Shown here piece by piece: positions 6,787 through 14,114 of a stretch of 64,000 nucleotides of DNA; within the stretch, counting starts at the first letter, position 1; every line of letters starts with the position of its first letter. Both the position numbers and the translations under genes were made by a program. The DNA is from Janibacter indicus (GTDB lineage: Bacteria; Actinomycetota; Actinomycetes; Actinomycetales; Dermatophilaceae): positions 310,001 to 374,000 of the forward strand of contig NZ_FWXN01000001.1 of assembly GCF_900176385.1 (NCBI RefSeq), read 5' to 3'. A model generated the notes under the pieces. The model was not told the origin of the DNA. It did no database searches and saw nothing but the letters and a program-made list of their open reading frames with translations.

Positions 6787-8364
6787 TCAGCCCACCGACC
6801 GCGGCGTCCACACCCGGCCGTCGTCGGTGACCCGGGTGCTCGAGGCACCGATGACGACGAGGCAGCCCATGTCGACGGCCTCGACGTCGAGCTCGCCGAG
6901 CGTCGTCACCCACGACGACTCCTCGTCGCGGCCCACGTGACGGGCCACGACGACGACCCGGTCCGGGCCGACGGCGTCGACGAGCAGGTCGCGGGCCGCG
7001 CCGAGGGTGTCCGGCCGCGAGCGGGATCGCGGGTTGTAGAGGGCGACCGAGATGTCGGTCGTCGCCAGCGCGGTCAGCCGTGCCGCGAGGACCTCCCACG
7101 GCTTGAGGTTGTCGCTGAGGTTGACCAGTGCATGGTCGCCGCCGAGGACGGCGCCGACGAGGGCGCTCGCCGCGTGCGCTGCGGTGACGCCCGGCACGAC
7201 CTCGACCGGCACGTCGGCGTAGCCGGGGTCGTCGGGCAGGGCCGCCTCGCGCGACTCGAAGAGCGCCGTCGCCATGCCGAAGACACCAGCGTCACCGCCC
7301 GAGACGAGTGCGACGTCCGCCCCCTCGCGGGCCAGGTCGAGCGCCAGGCGCCCGCGGCCGAGCTCGACCGAGTTGCCGGAGGCATGGCGGGTCAGGCCCT
7401 CGCGCTGCGGCACCCGCGCGACGTAGGGCGCGTAGCCGACCACGTGGTCGACCCGGGCGAGCACCTCGCTCGCCTGCGGTGTGAGCCAGTGGTCCGACCC
7501 CGGCCCCAGACCGACGACGTGCACCGTGCCCACCTCCCGCTGATCGAGGTGGGAGGCCGCCCGCGGCCGACCCTCGAGATCAGGGGACTCCGTACCACCC
7601 GTCAGCCGCGCGAAGTCCGCGGCCCGCCCGGCGGCATCGTCACGCAGCCCCTCACCGGGGACGACGACGAGCGACATGTAGGGCACCCGGCCCTCGTCGA
7701 CCTCGGCAGCCGGCATGACGAGCTCGCCCGGGTAGGACGCGCGCTCGACGTAGACGGCACGCTCGAGCATCCCTGCCTGGCGCAGGGCCTCGCGGACACC
7801 GGCGAAGGTGCGGCCGAGCTTCATGATGATCGCCGCATCGGTGTCGGCGAGACGCCGAGCCAGCTCGGGCACGGGCAAGGTGCCGGGCAGGACGGTGAGG
7901 GTGTCCTCGTGACGGCACAGGCCGGTCGCGACCGCGGCGGTGGCGGCGGACAGCGAGGTGATCCCGGGGACGACCTCGGTGGGGTAGCGCGGACTCAGCC
8001 GGTCATGGACGTACATGAAGGAGCCGAAGAAGAGCGGGTCGCCGATGGCGAGGACGACGACGCTGCGGCCGGCAGCAAGGTGGGTCTCGAGCCGGTTGCA
8101 GCACTCGTCGTAGAAGTCGGCGAGGGCCCCGTAGTAGCCGCGAGGGTGGTCGGTGAAGCCGGTCGTCACCGGGTAGCGCAGCTCTTCCTCGATGGCGCCC
8201 TCGGGGATGAGGTCGGCGGCGATGGAGCGCGCGAGCGACTGCTTGCCGGTGCCCGCGTGGTAGGCGATGACGTCGGCGTCACGGATGAGCCGGGCGGCCT
8301 TGAGAGTGATGAGCTCGGGGTCGCCGGGGCCGATGCCGACGCCGTAGAAGCGGCCGCCGCTCAT
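6787..8364 (-). CDS. cobIJ: Fused precorrin-2 C20- / precorrin-3B C17-methyltransferase CobIJ
   Basis: Bifunctional tetrapyrrole methylase of 525 residues, as is common in actinobacteria. The CobI half (about 1-240) starts MSGGRFYGVGIGPGDPELIT and has AIGDPLFFGSFMYVHDRL. The CobJ half (about 270-525) restarts with GTVHVVGLGPGSDHWLTP and contains LVSGGDAGVFGMA and ALYNPRSRSRP. CobI makes precorrin-3A; after CobG, CobJ methylates C17 with ring contraction. The linker between the halves is encoded by a palindromic repeat (7540-7583). ATG 8364 overlaps the cobH stop (ATGA), making this the last gene of cobG-cobH-cobIJ. Confidence 0.96.
   Translation of the reverse strand: MSGGRFYGVGIGPGDPELITLKAARLIRDADVIAYHAGTGKQSLARSIAADLIPEGAIEEELRYPVTTGFTDHPRGYYGALADFYDECCNRLETHLAAGRSVVVLAIGDPLFFGSFMYVHDRLSPRYPTEVVPGITSLSAATAAVATGLCRHEDTLTVLPGTLPVPELARRLADTDAAIIMKLGRTFAGVREALRQAGMLERAVYVERASYPGELVMPAAEVDEGRVPYMSLVVVPGEGLRDDAAGRAADFARLTGGTESPDLEGRPRAASHLDQREVGTVHVVGLGPGSDHWLTPQASEVLARVDHVVGYAPYVARVPQREGLTRHASGNSVELGRGRLALDLAREGADVALVSGGDAGVFGMATALFESREAALPDDPGYADVPVEVVPGVTAAHAASALVGAVLGGDHALVNLSDNLKPWEVLAARLTALATTDISVALYNPRSRSRPDTLGAARDLLVDAVGPDRVVVVARHVGRDEESSWVTTLGELDVEAVDMGCLVVIGASSTRVTDDGRVWTPRSVG
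7540..7583. repeat. In-frame palindromic repeat, copy 1 (cobIJ linker)
   Basis: CTGATCGAGG at one end and CCTCGAGATCAG at the other pair around a GC-rich centre (GGCCGC/GCGGCC). It encodes residues between the CobI and CobJ domains (RPRAASHLDQ). It is related to the copies in cobG, cobN, cobQ and rimP. Confidence 0.7.
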
Positions 8365-9029
8365 GCCAGCTCGTCCCGGTGGGCGAGGGCGTTGAGCGCG
8401 GCAGCGGCCATCGCGGACCCGCCGCGGCGGCCGTGGACGACGAGCCAGGGGACCGGGCCGCCGGGCAGGTCGTGCTCGGCGAGGGCGACCTTGGACTCCG
8501 CGGACCCGACGAAGCCGACGGGCATCCCGATGATCGCGGCCGGACGCGGGGCGCCGTCGTGGAGCAGCTCGAGCAGGTGGAAGAGGGCGGTCGGCGCATT
8601 GCCGATCGCGACGACGGCACCCTCGAGCCGCTCGCCCCAGAGGGAGACGGCGGCGGCCGCGCGGGTCGTGCCCCACTGGGCGGCGAGGTCGGGCACCTGC
8701 GGCTCGCGCAGCGTGCAGACCACCTCGTTGTCGGCGGGCAGGCGGCGGCGGGTGACGCCCTGCGCGAGCATGTTGCTGTCGGTGAGGATCGGCGCCCCGG
8801 CGACAAGTGCAGCGTGGGCGGCAGCGGCGACCTCGGGGTGGCTGGCGATGTCGCTCGTGATGCCGACGTCACCAGCGGCGTGGATGATCCGCACGGCAGC
8901 ACCGTGGAGGTCGGCGGGCAGACCGCTGAGGTCGGCCTCGTCGCGGATCATCCCGAAGGAGCGGCGGTAGATCTCCTGCCCGTCGGTGACGTAGTCGTAC
9001 CGGCGAGGCGGTTGGCGAAGGGGGTTCAT
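8361..9029 (-). CDS. cobH: Precorrin-8X methylmutase CobH
   Basis: Moves the C11 methyl to C12, turning precorrin-8X into hydrogenobyrinic acid. The protein has 222 residues with the family blocks YVTDGQEIYRRSF, RIIHAAGDVG (its His is the catalytic acid in characterised enzymes), ILTDSNMLAQGV, AIGNAPTALFHLLELL and GMPVGFVGSAESK. ATG 9029 shares one base with the cobG stop, and the cobH stop overlaps cobIJ, so the three are translated as a tight operon. Confidence 0.97.
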   Translation of the reverse strand: MNPLRQPPRRYDYVTDGQEIYRRSFGMIRDEADLSGLPADLHGAAVRIIHAAGDVGITSDIASHPEVAAAAHAALVAGAPILTDSNMLAQGVTRRRLPADNEVVCTLREPQVPDLAAQWGTTRAAAAVSLWGERLEGAVVAIGNAPTALFHLLELLHDGAPRPAAIIGMPVGFVGSAESKVALAEHDLPGGPVPWLVVHGRRGGSAMAAAALNALAHRDELA

Positions 9030-10183
9030 CAAGCCTTCTCGTGTTGTGCCGCAACGACATCCGCTGCGTTGGTGGGGTTGAGGGCGGTCGCGTGGGCGCG
9101 GGCGGGGTGGCCGCACGAGCGCTCGCAGCCGATGACGTGCACGGCCGGTCCGGCGACGTCGACGAAGGGGGCGGCCTCCCTGGCGAGGTCGCGCGTGCGG
9201 GTCGTCGTCCGCCCGCACGAGGGGGCTCCGGCGCAGGCGGTGAGGACGGTCCAGGGGGAGTCGGCGGCCGTGGCGAAGCCGGCCGCCGCGAGCTCCTCGG
9301 ACCGCCCCGCGGCCCCCGGCACGACGATTGAGCGCCAGGGCGTGACGACGATCCGCTGGTCGAGGTGGGAGGAGCCCTGCGACGAGCCTCGAGACCCGGC
9401 GACCTCTCGAAGCCCCTCCACCATCGCCGGAGTCAGCAGCCCCAGCGGAACGAGCGCCACGAGGTCGTCCCCCGCCGGCCCCGGCTCAGGTGGGTCGCCC
9501 GCCACCACGTCGAAGGGGGCGGCTCCCGGCAGCAGGTCGGCCCGGTCCTCGTCGGGCAGGTCGCGCAGGTTCCACGTGCGGGTGTCGGTCCGGGCGGCGA
9601 GGAAGCGCCGGGCGACGTCGAGCGCAGCCCGCGTGGCCTCGTCGCGGGGGACGCTGATCGCCCGGTCAGCGGCGAGGATGGTGGCTTCGAGGCTCGTTCC
9701 TCGCACCTCAGCCAGCGGGGAGGTGACGATCGCGACGTCCCAGGGCTCCCCGAGGACAGCACCGCCGGGCTCGGCGACGGCGAGCAGGAAGCGCCCCGGC
9801 AGCTCCGCCAGCCCGGGGTCCGCGAGCAGCCCCTCGTCGAGGGCGGTCACGAGGTCGTCGAGTCCGGCATGTGGATCGGCGACGATGTTGCGCGCCTTGT
9901 CGTGCGGCCCGGAGGGGACGAGCCCGAGGTCGTCGATCGCCGTGATGAGCGCGCGAGGGAGCGGGTCGGGCAGGCCGCGCAGCTGCAGGCTGCCGCGTGA
10001 GGTGAGCGTGATGTCGGGGTTGCCGAACCGGCTTGCGAGAGAAGAGATCTCGAGCAGGGTGGCGGCGTCCACGCGGCCCCCCGGCACCCGCAGGCGCACC
10101 ATCGCCCCGTCCGCCGAGACGAAGGGGGTGAGCAGCCCCGGGCAGCGGTCGGCCCCGCTGCGGGAGGGCGTCGGTGTGCTCAC
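9029..10183 (-). CDS. cobG: Precorrin-3B synthase CobG
   Basis: Oxygen-using monooxygenase of the aerobic B12 route; it forms the precorrin-3B lactone. It has the nitrite/sulfite-reductase ferredoxin-like half domain (GGRVDAATLLEISSLASRFG, then LTSRGSLQLRGLP) and a C-terminal siroheme-reductase-type cluster motif, TACAGAPSCG...GCERSCGHP, whose cysteines would hold 4Fe-4S. Length 384 residues. Two palindromic repeats are embedded in frame (9357-9396 and 9683-9713). GTG 10183 has TAGGCT 8 nt upstream, a leaderless start. No B12 riboswitch precedes this operon. Confidence 0.94.
   Translation of the reverse strand: MSTPTPSRSGADRCPGLLTPFVSADGAMVRLRVPGGRVDAATLLEISSLASRFGNPDITLTSRGSLQLRGLPDPLPRALITAIDDLGLVPSGPHDKARNIVADPHAGLDDLVTALDEGLLADPGLAELPGRFLLAVAEPGGAVLGEPWDVAIVTSPLAEVRGTSLEATILAADRAISVPRDEATRAALDVARRFLAARTDTRTWNLRDLPDEDRADLLPGAAPFDVVAGDPPEPGPAGDDLVALVPLGLLTPAMVEGLREVAGSRGSSQGSSHLDQRIVVTPWRSIVVPGAAGRSEELAAAGFATAADSPWTVLTACAGAPSCGRTTTRTRDLAREAAPFVDVAGPAVHVIGCERSCGHPARAHATALNPTNAADVVAAQHEKA
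9357..9396. repeat. In-frame palindromic repeat, copy 2 (cobG)
   Basis: Starts TGGTCGAGGTGGGAGGAGCC and ends CGAGCCTCGAGACC. It encodes GSRGSSQGSSHLDQ in CobG, a low-complexity insert before the strand RIVVTPWRSIVV. Confidence 0.7.
9683..9713. repeat. In-frame palindromic repeat, copy 3 (cobG)
   Basis: Starts GGCTTCGAGGCTCG and ends CCTCGCACCTCAGCC. It encodes AEVRGTSLEA in CobG. It is the same family as the cobQ and rimP copies. Confidence 0.65.
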
Positions 10184-10191
10184 GGCAGGGC

Positions 10192-10197
10192 AGCCTA
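10192..10197 (-). promoter_or_regulatory. -10 box TAGGCT, leaderless layout (cobG operon)
   Basis: Reads TAGGCT on the minus strand, 8 nt before GTG 10183. It is divergent from the cobN riboswitch promoter 46 nt away. Confidence 0.5.
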
Positions 10198-10243
10198 CGC
10201 GGCGGTGTACTCACAGCGCTGCCGCGCGACTCCGGGCCCCCGG

Positions 10244-10249
10244 TAGGCT
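10244..10249 (+). promoter_or_regulatory. -10 box TAGGCT for the riboswitch-cobN transcript
   Basis: TAGGCT sits just before the second B12 riboswitch; transcription from about 10257 would include the whole aptamer. Confidence 0.5.
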
Positions 10250-10256
10250 GCCCGCA

Positions 10257-10370
10257 ACCGAGCAGCGCGGAACCCGGTGCAAGTCCGGGACGGTCCCGCC
10301 ACTGTGAGCGAAACCCCCTTCGCGAGTCAGACACGCCCTGTCGGCCGGCCCGCACGAGACCGTGCGGGTC
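10257..10370 (+). promoter_or_regulatory. Cobalamin (B12) riboswitch upstream of cobN
   Basis: The aptamer core shows GGAACCCGGTGCAAGTCC (10271-10288), CCGCCACTGTGAGCG (10298-10312) and GCGAGTCAGACACGCC (10322-10337). It is followed by a clear hairpin, CCCGCACG-AGAC-CGTGCGGG (10349-10368), which may be part of the expression platform. The ribosome site AAGGAG of cobN lies downstream at 10404-10409. High adenosylcobalamin should repress cobN and bluB-cobT. Confidence 0.92.
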
Positions 10371-10415
10371 CCTCCCTTCGACCGCGGGGCGCGGACCCCC
10401 GCCAAGGAGTCAGAC

Positions 10416-13400
10416 GTGACCACCGTTGCCCTGCTGTCCACCTCCGACACCGACCTGCTGAGCGCGCGCAGCGCTGGCGTCGACTACGTCGTCGGCAACC
10501 CGGCCCGCCTCACCGACGAGCAGATCGCCGAGCGCGTCGCCGGTGCCGACATCGTCGTCGTGCGCTACCTCGGCTCCCCGCAGGGGCTGTGGGAGGGCTT
10601 CGCCGACCTGCGCTCGGCCAGCGCCCCGCTCGTCGTCCTCGGCGGCACCCAGGAGCCCGACGCCGCGCTCATGGAGCTGTCGACGGTCCCGCCCGGCACC
10701 GCCGCGGAGGCCCACCGCTACCTGGCCGAAGGGGGACCGGCCAACCTCGCGCAGCTGCACGCCTTCCTCGGCGACACCCTCCTGCTCACCGGCGAGGGCT
10801 TCGAGGCGCCGCAGGCGCTGCCCCAGTGGGGCGTCCTCGAGCGCGACGAGCCCGCCGCCCTCGACACCTCCGGCAGCGACACCCGTCGTCCCCGCGTCGG
10901 CGTCCTCATCTACCGGGCCCAGTACGCCGCCGGCAACACCGACTACGCGCACGCGCTCGCCGACGCGATCGACGCGGCCGGCGGCCAGGGCGTCGTCATC
11001 CACTCCGCCTCGCTGCGCGACGCCCCCGACGGTCTGCTCGAGCACCTCGGCACCCTCGACGCGCTCGTCACGACGGTCCTCGCGGCCGGCGGCACCAAGC
11101 CCGCCACCGCCAGCGCCGGCGAGGACGACGAGGCCTGGGACGTGGAAAAGCTCGCCGCCCTCGACATCCCGATCCTCCAGGGCCTGTGCCTCACCTGGGG
11201 CCGCGCCGACTGGGAGGAGTCCGACGATGGCATGAGCCCGCTCGACGTCGCGACCCAGGTCGCCGTCCCCGAGTTCGACGGCCGCCTCATCACGGTCGCC
11301 TTCTCCTTCAAGGAGTTCGACGACGAGGGCCTGCCGCACTACGTCGCCGACCCCGAGCGCGCCGCCCGCGTCGCCGGCATCGCGGTCAACCACGCGCGCC
11401 TGCGCTCGACGCCCGTCGCCGAGCGCAAGATCGCCGTCGTCCTCTCGGCCTACCCGACGAAGCACTCCCGCCTGGGCAATGCCGTCGGCCTCGACACCCC
11501 GGTCTCGACGATCCGCCTGCTGCGCGCGATGCGCGAGGCAGGCTATGACCTCGGCGACGGCTTCGTCGGGATGGACCCCCTCCCTCCGGTCGAGGGCGAG
11601 GCCGCCGACACGACGTCGGGCAATGCCCTCATCCACGAGCTCATCGCCGCCGGTGGGCAGGACGAGGAGTGGCTCACCCAGGAGCAGGTCGAGGGCGCGC
11701 AGGTGCGCATCCCGGCCGCGCGCTACCGGGAGTGGTTCGACGCCTTCCCCGCCGACCTGCGGGAGGCGATGACCGAGCACTGGGGCGAGGCGCCCGGCGA
11801 GGTCTTCGTCCGGGACGTGGGTCGAGGTGCGACGGAGGAGCCTCGAGACCAGGAGATCGTCACCGCGGCGCTCGTCCGCGGCAATGTCGCCCTGCTCGTC
11901 CAACCGCCCCGTGGCTTCGGCGAAAACCCGATCGCGATCTACCACGACCCCGACCTGCCGCCGACGCACCACTACCTCGCGACCTATCGCTGGATCGAGG
12001 AGGAGTTCGGCGCCCACGCCGTCGTCCACGTCGGCAAGCACGGCAACCTCGAGTGGCTCTCGGGCAAAAACCTCGCGATGTCCGCCTCCTGCGGCACCGA
12101 CGCGGCCCTGGGCAACCTGCCGCTCGTCTACCCCTTCCTCGTCAACGACCCCGGTGAGGGCACCCAGGCCAAGCGCCGTGCCCACGCGACGATCGTCGAC
12201 CACCTCGTCCCGCCGATGGCCCGCGCCGAGTCCTACGGCGACATCTCTCGCCTCGAGCAGCTCCTCGACGAGTACGGCAACGTCTCGGTCATGGACCCGG
12301 CCAAGGCGCCGGCCCTGCGTGGCGAGATCTGGCAGCTGCTGCACGCCGCGCAGATGCACGTCGACCTCGGGCTGGGCGACGACGTCGACCTCGACGACGC
12401 CGACGGCTTCGACGACCTCGTCATGCACGTCGACGGCTGGCTCTGCGAGATCAAGGACGTCCAGATCCGCGACGGCCTCCACGTCCTCGGCCAGGCGCCG
12501 CAGGGCGAGGAGCTGGTCAACCTCGTGCTCGCCGTCCTGCGTGCCGCGCAGGTCTTCTCCGGCCAGGTCGGGTCCGTCCCGGGCCTGCGGGCGGCGCTCG
12601 GCCTCGCCGAGGACGCCTCGACCACCGAGACCGATGCGGTCGAAGGGAGGGCCCGTCACCTCGTCGAGGCCCTCGCCGCCGCGGACTGGTCCGCTTCTGC
12701 CGCAGGCGATCTCGTCGCGCACCACGAGCCCGATCTCGCGCCGGAGGCGGCCGCCGAGGTCACCCGGGTGCTCGAGTTCGCCGCGACCCAGGTCGTGCCG
12801 CGGCTCGCCGCGACCGAGCGCGAGCTGCCGATGGTGCTGCACGCCCTCGACGGCGGCTACGTCCCCGCGGGGCCGAGCGGGTCCCCCCTTCGCGGCCTCG
12901 TCAACGTCCTGCCCACGGGGCGCAACTTCTACTCCGTCGACCCCAAGGCGATCCCGTCGCGGCTGGCCTACCAGACCGGTACGGCGATGGCCGACTCGCT
13001 GCTCGCGCGCTACCGCGAGGAGACCGGCGAGCTGCCGACCTCGGTGGGCCTGTCGATGTGGGGCACGAGCGCGATGCGCACCTCCGGCGACGACATCGGC
13101 GAGGTGCTCGCGCTGCTCGGCGTGACCCCGGTGTGGGACGAGCAGTCCCGCCGCGTCACCGGGCTCGAGCCGATCCCGCTCGCCGAGCTCGGCCGTCCGC
13201 GCATCGACGTCACCGTCCGCATCTCGGGCTTCTTCCGCGACGCCTTCCCGCACGTCATCGCCCTCATCGACGACGCCGTCGCGCTCGTCGCCGGTCTCGA
13301 CGAGGCCCCCGAGGACAACCACGTGCGTGCCCACACGGTCGCCGACCTCGCCGAGCACGGTGACGAGCGGCGCTCTCGCACACGGATCTTCGGCTCCAAG

Positions 13401-14114
13401 CCCGGCTCCTACGGAGCGGGCATCCTCCAGGTCGTCGAGTCGGGCAACTGGCGCAGCGACGACGATCTCGCGCAGGTCTACACCGCGTGGGGCGGCTACG
13501 CCTACGGCCGCGACCTCGACGGTGCACCGGCCGCCGAGGACATGGAGCGGACCTACCGCCGCATCCAGGTCGCGGCGAAGAATGTCGACAACCGCGAGTC
13601 AGACATCCTCGACAGCGACGACTACTTCCAGTACCACGGCGGCATGGTCGCGACCGTCCGAGCGCTCACCGGGACCGAGCCCAAGGCCTATGTCGGCGAC
13701 TCGACCTCGCCCGACGCGGTGCGCACCCGCACGCTCCAGGAGGAGACCAACCGCGTCTTCCGCTCGCGCGTGGTCAACCCGCGCTGGATCTCGGCGATGC
13801 AGCGCCACGGCTACAAGGGCGCCTTCGAGCTCGCGGCGACCGTCGACTACCTCTTCGGCTTCGATGCGACGGCTGGCGTCGTGCACGACTGGATGTACGA
13901 CCGGATCGCGCAGGACTACGTCCTCGACGAGACCAACCAGGAGTTCATGCGCCGGGCCAACCCGTGGGCGCTGCGCGGCATCGTCGAGAAGCTCACCGAG
14001 GCCGCCGACCGCGGCCTGTGGGAGGAGCCCGACCCCGAGGTCGTCCGGGCGATGCAGCAGGTCTACCTCGACATCGAGGGCGACCTCGAGGACGACGGAG
14101 CCTCCGGTGCCTGA
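10416..14114 (+). CDS. cobN: Aerobic cobaltochelatase large subunit CobN
   Basis: Inserts Co2+ into hydrogenobyrinic acid a,c-diamide with ATP; the large subunit binds the corrin. The 1232 residues match the family's length. Landmarks are QPPRGFGENPIAIYHDPDLPP THHY (split here by a space), VHVGKHGNLEWLSGK and GDDIGEVLALLGVTPVW. The AAA+ partner subunits are not in the window; actinobacteria often use ChlI/ChlD-like proteins. GTG 10416 is 6 nt after AAGGAG (10404-10409). A palindromic repeat inserts GRGATEEPRDQ near residue 470. The gene is under a B12 riboswitch and overlaps bluB-cobT. Confidence 0.96.
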   Translation: MTTVALLSTSDTDLLSARSAGVDYVVGNPARLTDEQIAERVAGADIVVVRYLGSPQGLWEGFADLRSASAPLVVLGGTQEPDAALMELSTVPPGTAAEAHRYLAEGGPANLAQLHAFLGDTLLLTGEGFEAPQALPQWGVLERDEPAALDTSGSDTRRPRVGVLIYRAQYAAGNTDYAHALADAIDAAGGQGVVIHSASLRDAPDGLLEHLGTLDALVTTVLAAGGTKPATASAGEDDEAWDVEKLAALDIPILQGLCLTWGRADWEESDDGMSPLDVATQVAVPEFDGRLITVAFSFKEFDDEGLPHYVADPERAARVAGIAVNHARLRSTPVAERKIAVVLSAYPTKHSRLGNAVGLDTPVSTIRLLRAMREAGYDLGDGFVGMDPLPPVEGEAADTTSGNALIHELIAAGGQDEEWLTQEQVEGAQVRIPAARYREWFDAFPADLREAMTEHWGEAPGEVFVRDVGRGATEEPRDQEIVTAALVRGNVALLVQPPRGFGENPIAIYHDPDLPPTHHYLATYRWIEEEFGAHAVVHVGKHGNLEWLSGKNLAMSASCGTDAALGNLPLVYPFLVNDPGEGTQAKRRAHATIVDHLVPPMARAESYGDISRLEQLLDEYGNVSVMDPAKAPALRGEIWQLLHAAQMHVDLGLGDDVDLDDADGFDDLVMHVDGWLCEIKDVQIRDGLHVLGQAPQGEELVNLVLAVLRAAQVFSGQVGSVPGLRAALGLAEDASTTETDAVEGRARHLVEALAAADWSASAAGDLVAHHEPDLAPEAAAEVTRVLEFAATQVVPRLAATERELPMVLHALDGGYVPAGPSGSPLRGLVNVLPTGRNFYSVDPKAIPSRLAYQTGTAMADSLLARYREETGELPTSVGLSMWGTSAMRTSGDDIGEVLALLGVTPVWDEQSRRVTGLEPIPLAELGRPRIDVTVRISGFFRDAFPHVIALIDDAVALVAGLDEAPEDNHVRAHTVADLAEHGDERRSRTRIFGSKPGSYGAGILQVVESGNWRSDDDLAQVYTAWGGYAYGRDLDGAPAAEDMERTYRRIQVAAKNVDNRESDILDSDDYFQYHGGMVATVRALTGTEPKAYVGDSTSPDAVRTRTLQEETNRVFRSRVVNPRWISAMQRHGYKGAFELAATVDYLFGFDATAGVVHDWMYDRIAQDYVLDETNQEFMRRANPWALRGIVEKLTEAADRGLWEEPDPEVVRAMQQVYLDIEGDLEDDGASGA
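11820..11850. repeat. In-frame palindromic repeat, copy 4 (cobN)
   Basis: Starts GGTCGAGGTGCGACGG and ends AGCCTCGAGACC. It adds about ten residues to CobN just before EIVTAALVRGNVALL, where CobN proteins that I recall have a short turn. Confidence 0.7.

Noticed and set aside
12616-12646. Seventh copy of the palindromic repeat in cobN (CCTCGACC...GGTCGAAGG).
   Set aside because: It has a palindrome but lacks the GAGGCTC and CACCTC ends shared by the six accepted copies.
10410-13358. Very long open frame antisense to cobN, and similar ones opposite leuS, infB and the oxidoreductase.
   Set aside because: They are shadows caused by high GC at third positions; the sense strands carry full-length conserved enzymes.
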